Below, one piece after another: positions 1 through 9,460 of a stretch of DNA of 28,009 nt. The notes beneath the pieces are model-generated. The model worked only from the letters and a program-made list of their open reading frames with translations, was not told the DNA's origin and ran no database searches. Both the position numbers and the translations under genes were made by a program. Source of the stretch: Chara braunii (taxonomy: Eukaryota > Streptophyta > Charophyceae > Charales > Characeae); NCBI GenBank assembly GCA_003427395.1, contig BFEA01000250.1, forward strand, positions 1,115,470 to 1,143,478, in the 5' to 3' direction. Position 1 is the stretch's first letter; every line of letters begins with the position of its first letter.

Positions 1-120
1 GGAGGGAGGGGGCGGGGCAGGTGCAGGGGTGATTTGGAGGGGCGGGGGTCAAGGATCTCCGCGGCGGAGGTGCGGGGGTGAAACCCCCACCCCGGCTTGG
101 GCCTCGGGGATCCCCGCGTG
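1..120. other. GC-rich flank with short palindromes
   Basis: This is G-rich sequence before the first recognisable LINE homology. It holds several G runs in the first 50 bases, a perfect hairpin at 74-88 (GGGGGT, loop GAA, ACCCCC) and a 12-base palindrome CGGGGATCCCCG at 105-116. No coding potential is seen. It may be target DNA or a rearranged 5' junction of LINE-A. Confidence 0.5.
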
Positions 121-149
121 ACAACATTGCCCAGGACAACTCAAACGAC

Positions 150-1544
150 CATATGCCTACCATCCAACAATTGAAGGACCAACTTTTACGATATGCACAA
201 CACCAATGGCAAGGTATTAGAATCAGAGGCAAACAGAGTACACCGCACAAGAATAGAAGCCTTTTTAGACCCTTTAACAAGTGAGGTGGCAACCTCCACT
301 ACGCATTGTATGAAAATAGCCGCATTGTTAGAACCTTTTATGAAGATTTTTTTTCTTCACATGTGCCACAACCACAGGATCCTCGTCGAGCAGTTGTTGT
401 CGAAGATTTGCTCCGTCCAATGGAAAAGAGCCTTACACAAATTCAAAGAGATAGGCTCGAAAGACAGGTAGGAAAGGAGAAAATCTGGTCAGCGCTCCTC
501 CAAATGGATGAGGAGAAAATCCAAGGCATCGATGGTTCCCCTAAAGAATCCTGGGAATCCATGTGGTCTGTCCTGAGCAATGACCTTATGGACTTCTACA
601 GGGTCGTTTGGGAATCAGGGGAAATAGGGGAGATGCTTGGGCAAGGGGTCATGTCCCTTCTTCACAAAAGAGGGGACAAAATGAATATTCGAAACTACCG
701 CCCGATCACGCTCTTAACGGTTGTATACAAGATGTTGCCCAAGGCACTCGCTAACAGAATGATCGAGGTAATGGAAGATATAATCCACCCAACCCAAACA
801 GGTTTTATCCGGAAAAGAAACATCCAAGAAAACATTTTGCTAGTCAATGAAGTCACCAGCCTTTCACAATAATCTGCATTCAACGCCGCTATCGTCTTTA
901 TTGACTTTGAAAAAGCTTATGATCATGTGGATTGGATCTTCCTAGATATGTGCCTCAGGAAATTGAATTTTGGACCGGACTTCAGAAGATGGGTACAGAT
1001 CTTGCACCAGAATGCAACAACACGGGTACAGGTGAACGGTCTATTGGCTCCGAAGGTCCGTTTAGAGAGATCAGTTCGGCAGGGGGACCCTATAGCCCCC
1101 TTCCTCTTCATAGTGGTAATGGAGGCTTTAGCTGCTAACCTCCGTCATAGTAGGAATCTACAAAAGATTCAGATAGCAGAAATCCCGGAGGAAGCGATTC
1201 CCGTATGCTTATTATTTGCGGATGACCTTACAGTTATGGTAGGGGTCACGAAAGAAAATATAGATGAATTAAAACGGTTCATGACCCTCTTTTGCTCCTT
1301 GTCGGACATGGCAATTAATTGGGGCCAGAAAACACTGGGATGGTGGCTCCACCACCAAGGAGGGCTTCCACCAGAGGAACCGCACATATCCTGGATATCC
1401 CCTCAGACCCCCATTCATGTTTTAGGAGTCGAAATAACTGCCCAAGGCTGTCCATTGGAAAATTATGAGTGGCTTGCAACCCCGACCCCGGAAAAATTTC
1501 CCAGTGGAATCACAAACACACGTCACTTTTTGGTCGAGCACTAG
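150..1544 (+). pseudogene. LINE-A ORF2 fragment: reverse transcriptase core
   Basis: The fragment encodes the linker and RT palm and fingers of a LINE ORF2. From about 306 one phase reads through RNYRPITLLTVVYK (RT block 2 region), QTGFIRKRNIQENI, FIDFEKAYDHVDW (the first catalytic Asp lies in this block), RQGDP at 1077-1091 and the catalytic FADD box at 1215-1226. The FADD form of YxDD is usual for plant LINEs. A stop at 870-872 interrupts this phase just before FIDFEKAYDHVDW. The upstream linker needs a phase change (IEAFLDPLTSEVATSTTH lies in another frame around 250-310). The enzyme would reverse-transcribe its own RNA at a nicked target, but this copy cannot make an intact protein. Phase is lost again near 1465-1544. 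Confidence 0.93.
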
Positions 1545-2563
1545 TAATAAACAAGATGGTGCTGACAGCTCTTTGGTACAAATCAATGCGGTCCTCAAAA
1601 CCCTTAAACGAAAGGTGACCGCTTTCCTCCAGAAAAGGGATAGCGAAAGTACTAACACAATCAGTCGGGTGGCTTGGGACTCGATAGTGCAGCCCAAAGT
1701 TAAAGGGGGATTGGGCATTCTCGATCCCTCTACGCAAAATCAGGCGTTGATCTTGCAGTGGATCATCTGATTGATTTACAAAAATCCCTTTCCCTGGAGA
1801 CCCCTGGGCCCTGGCCATGGAACATATTGCACGTCTGGCACCCAGCGCCAATAGATCAATTGACCACTTATCTTGGCTCGGCGACCGATATTGGAAAATC
1901 CCGCACAAACCACGAGGCACGACGGAAACAAACAATGGTTATTAGGACCGCATGATAAAAATATGGAGGAAGCTCCCCCCTCCAAACAGGAGGGCCCCTG
2001 AGAGGTGGGAGGAAGTGGCAAGGCAAACCCTTTTTGGAAATACCTGGATAACGAACTCACACAACGAAATCTTTTGTGCCTCGGATACCCGGTGGAAAGG
2101 TTGGGTCAAAAAAGGGGCGATGCGGGTAGGTGACATTTGGGATGACGATTGAAAGGATTCCAAACTACCTGAACAATTGAAGGTGGTGTTGCGGTATTGC
2201 CGTAACACTGCCGCAACTTTTGATGAAATTTTAGAGGTCTTTCCGGTTGGTTGGCTACCCATCCTACAAAAAGGGCGTACACTCAGAGGGGGGGACTGGG
2301 TGGGGGAAAAAGGAGAAAATGGTTGGGTGGGTCTAGTTCATAAAGTACAAACAGACGACGCCCTAATCGAAAAATATAAGGTAGGAAGGAATGACCTCCT
2401 AATGGGAACCAAGGATCCTTTCGTATGGATTGGGAAAAGACGGTTGCACCGAATGAGGGTCGGGATAAAAGGGAGAGCTGAACATTTCGCTCAAGGACTC
2501 CGATTGAGAAACTTCCCTTGGACCCTGAGGAATGGGTTTGGATCCCCGACAGACCTCCTGTAA
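1465..2563 (+). pseudogene. LINE-A ORF2 fragment: thumb/connection region
   Basis: This continues ORF2 after a frameshift. At 1465-1770 the phase gives RVAWDSIVQPKVKGGLGILD, the typical LINE post-RT motif (I..PK..GGLGI.D). The frame then breaks near 1770. Around 1800-1950 only mixed-phase remnants remain. From 1952 a third phase resumes with APERWEEVARQTLFGNTW and continues to 2563, with a stop at 2150-2152. The same PERWEEV..QPLF(D/G)N motif occurs in LINE-D and LINE-E, which supports homology. The function is that of the RT thumb and connection, with no separate catalytic residues. At least two frameshifts and one stop make it non-functional. Confidence 0.85.
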
Positions 2564-2609
2564 TAGGTACTCCCAAGAACATAGATTGTCTGTGAAATAA
2601 ACATATAGG

Positions 2610-3418
2610 ATGCTTCGTCCGCGACGGATTCTAAAGGATATAGTGATCGACAGATGGCAAAGGCATCTGAACATAGAGAGACAACTTCTGTCCCCCATAC
2701 GTTGGTTCCAAAATTACAAAATCAAACCGGCCAAGATCACGTCACTCCAGTGGCAGATAATACACCGCTGCCTACCAACAAATAATTGGTTGATTGACCA
2801 CTCACATTTGGAACAACAAGGTAAAGCCCTTTCATGGTGCTTGCTCTGCACCGGAAACTTTCCTCCACGAAAAAGAGCGGAGACGATCGAGCACATTTTT
2901 CTAACACTCACATGGAGGTGGTGGGACAAGATTTGGAGACAAATGGTCCCCGGAGTTCCGTGGCCATGCGACTGGAGAGCTATCTTACTTGGGCACTTTC
3001 CGCAGTCCGAAGTGACACCTTTGTGAGCAACATGTTCCACCTTGGCAGACGGGCAGTGCTCTGGATTCTATGGTGGCAACGTTGCACCTTGGTCCTTGAC
3101 CAAGTGAAAGTGGAAGGGGAGGAGGGTCGGGAACATTTCAAGCAACATTTTCAGTTAGAACTCTCTCGATAGTGGGAAGAAACCAAAAAGGTTCTAGATT
3201 CCCTTCACAGAAGGAAAGACATTAGAGAACGAATTACAAGGTTCTCCAGGGATTGGCTAGGTGGGGAACAAGGGGAATGGGTGGCAGAGGTGCGATGGCT
3301 AGGGGGTGAATTTACGAACAGGGGGCCTCGTGAGGACAACATGGAAAGGAACCCTCCCCGTGACTACAGTCTCGTTTGGTTGGAGATCGGCCCAAATACT
3401 CCTATGAGACCAGCATAA
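2610..3418 (+). pseudogene. LINE-A ORF2 C-terminus: zinc-binding zf-RVT domain
   Basis: This encodes MLRPRRILKDIVIDRWQRHL, then ITSLQWQIIHRCLPTNNWL. It continues with CLLC, a paired-cysteine site, then ETIEHIF, where the His is a presumptive ligand, and WRWWDKIW. This is the order seen in the zf-RVT domain at the end of plant LINE ORF2. It probably helps bind RNA or target DNA during reverse transcription. The phase shifts near 2990, after which FHLGRRAVLWILWWQRC and a C-terminal tail follow, with a stop at 3170-3172. The frame ends in TAA at 3416-3418. Equivalent segments are found in LINE-B, -C, -D and -E. Confidence 0.9.
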
Positions 3419-3457
3419 GAGTTTCCGGACCTCTTTCCTCCACACCCTCTGGCCCTT

Positions 3458-3523
3458 GAGATCAGAATATGATAGTCCTTTGGTATTAATGAGATCAAAA
3501 TATGATAGTTCTTTGGTGTTAAT
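3458..3523 (+). repeat. 33-bp tandem duplication in LINE-A 3' UTR
   Basis: Two adjacent 33-base copies (3458-3490 and 3491-3523) both begin GAGATCA and end TTAAT, and differ at only about three positions. It lies downstream of the ORF2 stop. I do not see it in the other LINE copies here. Confidence 0.85.
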
Positions 3524-3859
3524 AAACCCTGTCTTTTCGCAAAGATTCTGGGTACGGTCAGGATTAGATAGAGGAGCGGGTGACGAATCGAAGGGAAGAA
3601 CCACTGGTGTCCCCCAATGGCTCCCTTTGGTACTCTGAGCCATGCCACAGATTGAGGAAGGGGGATAGTTTCTGGCAGAAGTGTAAGCTGTTTTTTTAAC
3701 AACCCAGAAGGATGGAGGGTGACGGGCGGGGAAACGAGTGGTCCAGGTGTGCCTTCTCAGTCAATCCTCTGAACTCAGAGCAATCAATGCTGGCAGGTTT
3801 TTCCCAGACTCATTTCTGTTTATTCTCGAGTGCTCTCTATATTCTCTGAATCATTGTAT

Positions 3860-3968
3860 AAGGGACGATGCGCTTGTTTCTCAGCAGGTGTTGCTCCCCA
3901 CCAATAGATGGAGCCTCTCCCTGGGTGCTAGTGGTGCCTGTTTTGAACAACACCTCTAGCACTGCAGG
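3860..3968 (+). repeat. LINE 3' tail with three hairpins (LINE-A copy)
   Basis: This is the tail motif shared by six copies in the window. It begins AAGGGACG and passes through CCCCACCAATAGATGGAGC. Hairpin H2 is GCTCC/GGAGC. The terminal hairpin H3 is CCTG 3920-3923 with CAGG 3965-3968, then GTGCTAG 3925-3931 with CTAGCAC 3956-3962, then GGTG 3933-3936 with CACC 3951-3954. Hairpin H1 is degraded in this copy. In other LINEs such 3' structures are bound by the reverse transcriptase to prime on its own RNA, and that role is inferred here. Confidence 0.8.
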
Positions 3969-5069
3969 GGCGATGTGTGAGTCTGGGCGACGGGATTGAT
4001 CTCCCCCTCCTTCCTCAATTGGTTGGGAATGAATGTCTTGTAGGGTTTGAACCCCCTGTGACAACTCACTAACAGGTTTGGTGAGGTGGTGACGCACTGT
4101 CTTCTGATCCCTGGGGGGTTGGAGATGGTCGTTGATGTCTTCGGCGTCAGCATTGCCTTGATGCTTAGTGGCTAACAGTGGGAGGAGGGTGGTCCTCTTT
4201 CCCTGAAGATGGTGGGGTAGGGTTTGAGGGGAAGGGTGGTAAGTAGGTGGGGGTTGAGGAAGTGGGGGAAAAGTTCTTGTGGGAAATCTCTATCGATTGA
4301 GGAGGAAATTTCTATTAGGAAGTTCTACGTGATTTCGCCTAAATAGTTGATTTTCGTGTATTGTTTAGAAGTTCAACAAAAATTGTAAGTGATTTCGTCG
4401 AAATTTGATATGCTCTAAATAGATTGATAGGTTTTAAGTACGATTTTGAAAGAAATTCTCACAACTCTCTCAAATATGGGCCAGTCGATTTGTTTTTCTG
4501 TTTAGTAATTTTCTGATTTACTGTTTGAGCGATTTCGATCCCTATTTTGTTTCTCTGTTTGGACCGTCAAATCTTATCGAATTTGATCTTCAATCTTATT
4601 TTCATCTCGATTAATTCTCTGATTTCCATGCTATTTTTTTCACACAACTCTCTCAAATATGGGTCAATCGATTTGTTTTTCTATTTAGTAATTTCCTGAT
4701 TTACTGTCTGAGCAATGAAATCGAAGTCGTAAGTCCTTTTGGACATCAGAATCGATATCCCTCTTTTATTTTCCCTATTTGGACCGTCAAATCTTATCAA
4801 ATTTGATCTTCAATCTTATCTTCATCTCGATTGATTCTCTGAGTTCCATGTTAAATTCACGATTCGTTTGTGTGTTACAAAAAATCTTAAACTCGGTTTC
4901 TTAAATTTGAAATTCGTATTCTGATTTTGTGCGTAGAATGTTTCAAAACAATATTTTCTCAAGTAATTTGTCTTAGTTATGATGCGGTTTTTGCAAACAA
5001 AAAGGGGAAGGTCGAATTAAAGGCAGGAGGGAAGTGGGGGGGGCTCACTCAAAGGAGGGATGTGTGAGT
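3969..5069. other. Gene-free stretch, AT-rich from 4.28 kb
   Basis: The stretch runs from the end of LINE-A to the first R1 repeat. Up to about 4.28 kb it is G/T-biased with no recognisable element. After that it becomes AT-rich. Apart from the tandem duplication listed separately I see no genes, RNA genes or element ends. Confidence 0.6.
4460..4854. repeat. Tandem duplication of about 180-210 bp
   Basis: Copy 1 runs from 4460 to about 4634 and copy 2 from 4643 to about 4854. Both run from CACAACTCTCTCAAATATGG through TTTGGACCGTCAAATCTTATC to TTCCATG. Copy 2 carries roughly 35 extra bases after CTGAGCAATGAAATCG. Divergence is low to moderate. The function is unknown. Confidence 0.88.
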
Positions 5070-5220
5070 CAGGGTGGTAAGTCTAACTAGAAGGGTTGGG
5101 TGAGACGACATTGGCCGGTGTTGGAGCATTTGCTCTGTGACTAGGGAGCTTGAGGCCATTGAAGTTATGCCGAGGGTGGAAGGCATAACCATCTCGCCCG
5201 ACGTAGCTGTTGCCGGGGCG
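5070..5220 (+). repeat. R1 repeat, copy A
   Basis: This matches 13006-13157 in the same orientation over about 150 bases, with roughly three quarters identity by eye. Shared landmarks are CAGGGTGG.AAGTCTA, CTCTGTGAC, GAGTTATGCC/GAAGTTATGCC and GACGTAGCTG/AACGTAGCTG. It contains a perfect hairpin: GTTATGCC 5164-5171, loop GAGGGTGGAA, GGCATAAC 5182-5189. The family's hairpin is present with other stems at 12709, 13194 and 27347. Confidence 0.85.
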
Positions 5221-5526
5221 TGTCGGCGCGAATACCCTTACAAGGGTATCCGCCCTGTTTTATGCAAGTGGCAGAAAATGGTTTTGGTTTAAAGTTAAGT
5301 GTACCGCGCTAGGCGCGGCTGTGCTTGTGATTTACATTGGCTGGGTGGTTGACTGGAGTAGAGCGTGTGTGGGCGCGCGGATTTGCGGCGCGCGTGATCT
5401 TTTAATTGTTGATGATTGAAGAGTCGGAGTGATCACCGACCAAATTTTTAGGTTTCTGATGGAAAATAGGGATTAAGAAGATTAATGTCTTGTTGACTGA
5501 TGAGCTTGCCTGTGACCTGCGCACGT

Positions 5527-5671
5527 ACGAAAGTCGGTATCGACGACAATAGGGCTTCCGAAGGCGTCTCGGTAGCTGGTCGCGTTGCGAGGTGTTGGTT
5601 TATTTAGGTAGCCGCCAGGGCTAGACCCAGCCTTGGGCCTGGCACTACTGGCTACAGTATCGGACTTTCGT
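5527..5671 (+). other. Long-range helix enclosing a nested hairpin
   Basis: ACGAAAGTC (5527-5535) pairs perfectly with GACTTTCGT (5663-5671). Inside it GTAGCC (5608-5613) pairs with GGCTAC (5650-5655), and GCCAGG (5614-5619) pairs with CCTGGC (5638-5643), directly stacked. This nested architecture is typical of structured RNA and lies at the left edge of the LSU-like block. Confidence 0.6.
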
Positions 5672-7277
5672 CGGGGAGGTTCAGGGATCGAGATCGAGCG
5701 GTGACAGCATGGAAGAGGCGCGAACGAATCGTGGGACTGAGGGACCGGCGGGGCGATCCCCCTTGATTTCGCCGTCGGCCGTATCAGATCGGTGCCGGCG
5801 GTTGAAGGTCCTAAATACTTTTATTTTGTTGTCGTACCGTGATTCCGCCCGGACGTTCCTTGACCTAGGCGTGATGACGGGTCTTGAGGACACCACGACA
5901 GTCAAGGACTTTAAGCGCGCGTCTGGGATTGATGGATATAAGGATTTTAGCGTGTGCGGGACGCCGATGAGTTTTTTTTGTTTTGCCCGTGCGTAGGAGT
6001 GGTGGGGTCCGTGGCCGTGGCTTCCCTCACCTTGCGGAGGGCGCACGGCCTGCCAACCGCTACCTGCCGTAAGAGGCCTGAGTGTAAGCACACCCACCGA
6101 AACCCGAAGAAGAGCGGGCTGTGCCGGGGCGGGGTGGCCCAAGGCATTGTGAAAGAGCACACCGTGGGCACTGCTTGGGCTGTGCCCGCGGGGTTCTCTT
6201 TAGCCAAGGCTGAAGGTTCAGACCGACATTTGCTACTACCACCGGGCCCGACCCACTCAGACCCGTGCCTAGGCTTGCAACGGGCCGCCCGCGTCGGCGA
6301 CAATATGAAGAAACCGCGTCAGGCTGGGGTAGGGAGGCTAAAGATTGAATAGGTGTAAAATGGCCTGCAGCTGGTTTCCTTCAGAGCTTTCGCAGTTGGA
6401 AGGGGCACGGACGAGTGGAGGAGCTAACAGGTACACTGAATTGGGGCGCGTTCCAGCGCCCGGCGCAGTCGAAGGAAGCTGCTGTGAGGATGGGGGGGGG
6501 GTGAACGGAGGTGCCGACCGTTTGGCAGTAGGCGGAGAGAGAGCGGGGCTGATGGACAGGCCGGGCGGGGCACTTTTTCGGCATACTTGGGAGAGAAAAG
6601 TCAGCAGAGTTTGTTAGGTTGCCACTGATGTGTGAGTACGCCCGGAGCCCGGTATTTACCGGCCAGAACGAGGCAGGCGCCGAGCGCTAGACCGGTGAAC
6701 GGGAAGGCGCTAGGCAGCGAGGTGAGACAGCGGGGTAGGCCGGAGAGCGCTGGGCCATAGCGGAGCGACGGGCTGTGGCGGTGAGGCCAGTAAAAGCTGG
6801 TCGAACCGGGACGTGGACCCCGCCAGGTACATTCACGGTGGGAAGAGCGATGGCGGGGAGGCAGGCAGGGCGCAGCAAGGGAGAAGCGGGCGCTGCACAG
6901 AGAGTGAAAGACAGAGCAGCGGGCAGCGCTGCGCAGCGGCGAGCGGAAGAGTGGAGCATTGCGAGCTGAGCAGGGGACGGGCGGCAAGGCAGAAAAAGGG
7001 GGGTCTGAATCCGGTCGGGGAAGCGTGTCAGGTGCATGCGAATGATGGTGAAGAAGGTGATGGCGGAGGGTCGGGTGAGCGCAGCGGGAGCGGGGCTGCT
7101 TGCGCCATACCTGGTAAAAGTGGGCTGGGGAAGAGCGTAGTAGGGGGGTTTTAGACATGGCGAGTTAGCTGGTGAGATTAGATTTTGGGATGGGTTAGTA
7201 GACTGAGTCGGAGAAGAGAAAGGAGCCCCGGGGAGAGATGGCGGAGGGGGCTATGTCGGAAGGGGGGAAGTAGCTAT

Positions 7278-7307
7278 CCCACTCGTTTCTCGATGAAACT
7301 GAGTGGG
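7278..7307 (+). other. Strong stem-loop (12 bp plus bulge)
   Basis: CCCACTC (7278-7284) pairs with GAGTGGG (7301-7307), and GTTTC (7285-7289) pairs with GAAAC (7295-7299), around loop TCGAT with one bulged base. It sits immediately before the GTTAGTC anchor, where the canonical LSU has a helix of different sequence. Confidence 0.75.
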
Positions 7308-7450
7308 AGAAAGTGTTAGTCTAATGGTCCTTAGTAGGGCGAGTCTAGTTATGGTGACAGAATTAGTAGAGGGTTACTGAATAGGAAGTTAGAAAGGGAA
7401 TGGGGTGCGTGGCTATGGTTGAAGAGGGGGGCGACCGGGAGAAGAACCGA

Positions 7451-7485
7451 GTTCCTACCCGATCCGTGACAAAATCGGGTGGAAC
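7451..7485 (+). other. Strong stem-loop (12 bp plus bulge)
   Basis: GTTCC (7451-7455) and ACCCGAT (7457-7463) pair with ATCGGGT (7474-7480) and GGAAC (7481-7485), with a single bulged T at 7456 and a 10-base loop. It lies within the LSU-like block. Confidence 0.75.
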
Positions 7486-7960
7486 AAGTGTCGAAATGGG
7501 GGTTTCGGGGTGACGCAGGTATGAGGGCGGTGTTGGATTTGGAGCTTAGTGGTTAGTCCTTGAGGTTATTAGTAGGGGAGCTGCGCCAGGGGAGAGGAGC
7601 TTGCTGCTACGTAAAAAAGGGGGTGAACCTGCCCGCGCTATAGGGACAGATTCATTTGACTCTGGAGGTGCTACCCGTGGAAGTAACATGGAGACAGTCG
7701 CGGGGTTGGAGACTTACCTTGCAATGGCCGCCTGCGGAAGGGTGAGTACCGACTGGTGGAGATGGCAGGTCGGACGAACGAGGAACAGCTTGCAGCGTGG
7801 CACTGCGTAATAGCTGGGCGCACGGGTTGCAGTTTGGCTGTTTGAACTACCTACAGCCAGGAACAGTCATATTTCGTCCAGGGGGAGTAGCCTGAATCTT
7901 AACTAGGGGCTCGGCCAAATGCGTTAGCAGGCAAAGACAGTGCCAGAGGAGGAGAGAGAG

Positions 7961-9460
7961 AGAGGTTAGATCAGGCCGAGTGCCGGATCACACAAGCCAC
8001 CGAGGCATCCGCCTCTGAAGCGAGTGGATGCTGCTGGGCTTCTTACGGGACAGTCTGTTGCCAGCTTGCTTGCTAACTGAGGCGGACAGTCGTGGGCAGA
8101 CCGTCGACTGTCCAGACCGTTGTACACTACCGCACGCAGTAGCACGCTGCTGTATGTTGCTGCGCACGGTTGCCCACCGCTGCGCACGACTGTGGACTGC
8201 GGGCCGCTGTTAACCGCTATCAAATGCGGCTGTTGTGGGTTGAGCACGGACCATTACTATCGCATTGGCCAGGCAATGCAGGGGGCGCCCGGGCTGTGGC
8301 CGTGATGTGTTGCTGCCGCGGACAGCACACAGACTGACTACCGTTGGACTGCGCGCGGCTGTTGACTGTTACGGGCTGTCCCCAGTTGACTGCATCTTGC
8401 TTTCGGGGTTGCTGTTCCGTTGGTAGGCGGTCCGCAGCGGCAGGGATTGGGTCCACTACAGGCTGGTGAAAAAAATAATTTTAGTACAAAGGCTTGGAGC
8501 GGCGTGACTACTGGTCTACCGCAGGGGCGGGAGAGTTGCAGGAGGATGGTTGCTGATTGACTAAGTTGGGGCTGCGCAGACGACGTGCACGTCGGGCCTT
8601 ACGGGCTACAAGTGTTGTGATTCGCTGGGGTCTGCGATACATGTTATTTCGGGGTTGGTTGTGCACAAAGGACTGCGGTGTACAGTGCACGAACGGTTGG
8701 CGCGTCTGCTGGTTGAGTAAGAGTCGTTGTTGGGTATTGCATACTAGTTGCCTCTCATTTGGTTGCTGCCAGCTGCTGGGCGCTGCCGTCAGCTATTGCC
8801 TACTGCTACGGCCGGCTATACGGCAGCGGATAAGAAGAGGAGACAGATTGGAACCTAGGGAAGTGCCCAAACTGGACGGGAAGGGAGGTTAGTGTTGCGG
8901 CTTAGGTTTGACTTCAACGGTTGATCCAGAGAGTTGACCACGCGGGTACGTTGGCTGCCATTGCGGGGCCCTCAGGCGCATCAAGGTTTCGAGGCCCTCT
9001 CATGCGAGTCTGAGCGCACCTCCCTTGGATCTGAGTGCCTTCTCCTGCCCTTCTTATTCTAAGTCTAGTCCAACTGGTTCTGAGAGGAAGGCGGCAGGCG
9101 GGATTGCAACCCGTAATCTGCGCCACGGCCTCTGTGGGAGGTTCGCCCCACCGATTGCGGGAGCCCTGCCGAAACTTAGGAGGAGTTCTGGAGGCAGGGA
9201 ATTGACAGGTAACCATTGCTTCCCCTCTATAAACCCGATTATAACCCCTCTGTACTGCCTGTTGTATTTTGACTGAGTATACGACATGCATCCCTACTTT
9301 GACTGGGTTTGACTTCAGGATATGAATCAGATTAAGTAAAGGAATGCGTGTGTAACCTCAGTTTCAGTCTTATTGATTGCGTGAAGGCAGATTGTTGAAA
9401 GGAATTGCATCTGGTGAGGGCAGGATGGCGGGTTGATTGCATGATGTTTGGTTGGGTCAC
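7961..9460. other. Gene-free GC-rich stretch with CTG-rich tracts
   Basis: I find no coding gene. Between about 8090-8450 and 8560-8850 the + strand is dense in GCTG/GTTG/ACTG words at irregular spacings of roughly 8-12 bases, often next to purine-pyrimidine runs such as GCGCAC. It may continue the LSU-like sequence, but I cannot place convincing anchors here. GCCGAAACTTAGGAGGAGTT near 9177 resembles an SSU rRNA word, but the context does not agree. Confidence 0.4.

Larger units (their letters stand above)
121..3968 (+). mobile_element. LINE-A, 5'-truncated non-LTR retrotransposon remnant
   Basis: This is a non-LTR (LINE) copy reading rightwards. It starts in the linker between endonuclease and reverse transcriptase, so no endonuclease domain remains. 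It then carries the RT core, the connection region, the zinc-binding RT C-terminus and a 3' tail with conserved hairpins at 3860-3968. The reading frame moves between phases several times and has internal stops, so it is dead. No poly(A) tail and no target-site duplication are visible. Its end is most like LINE-E at 24.5-26.4 kb, which shares the tail sequence, the terminal hairpin bounded by CCTG/CAGG and the lack of poly(A). I therefore place the two in one subfamily. The exact 5' boundary is uncertain by about 30 bases. Confidence 0.9.
5500..7960 (+). rRNA. Highly diverged 28S (LSU) rRNA-like sequence
   Basis: Six anchors in the right order resemble the eukaryotic LSU core as I remember it. 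(1) About 5877-5935 resembles GTCTTGA...ACAC..GAC..CAAGGA...GCGCGCG. (2) 6080-6141 follows the GAGTGTGAGC...ACCCGAA...TGCC..GGGCGGGG stretch ungapped over 60 bases at about 63% identity, mostly transitions. (3) 6369-6395 resembles AGCTGGTT(C)CCT...CAG. (4) 7311-7352 resembles GTTAGTC...TCC...AGT after a long helix. (5) About 7741-7800 resembles GGTGA...CTGGT.GA. (6) 7880-7923 resembles GGGGGAGTA.C.TGA.TCTTAA...GGCCAAATGC, the most conserved LSU segment and the R2 insertion region. Protein coding is absent. It could be a very old rDNA pseudogene, or a divergent transcribed LSU-like RNA, since several helices remain paired. Boundaries are approximate. Confidence 0.5.

Noticed and set aside
5210-5419. 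Short open frame right of R1 copy A
   Set aside because: There is no motif, and it overlaps the R1 end and the left edge of the structured block.
6601-7158. Open frame of about 185 codons on the minus strand
   Set aside because: It lies antisense to the LSU-like block with composition-driven residues and no motif.
9165-9200. GCCGAAACTTAGGAGGAGTT resembling an 18S rRNA word
   Set aside because: Flanking sequence does not follow 18S order, and a single short word is not enough.
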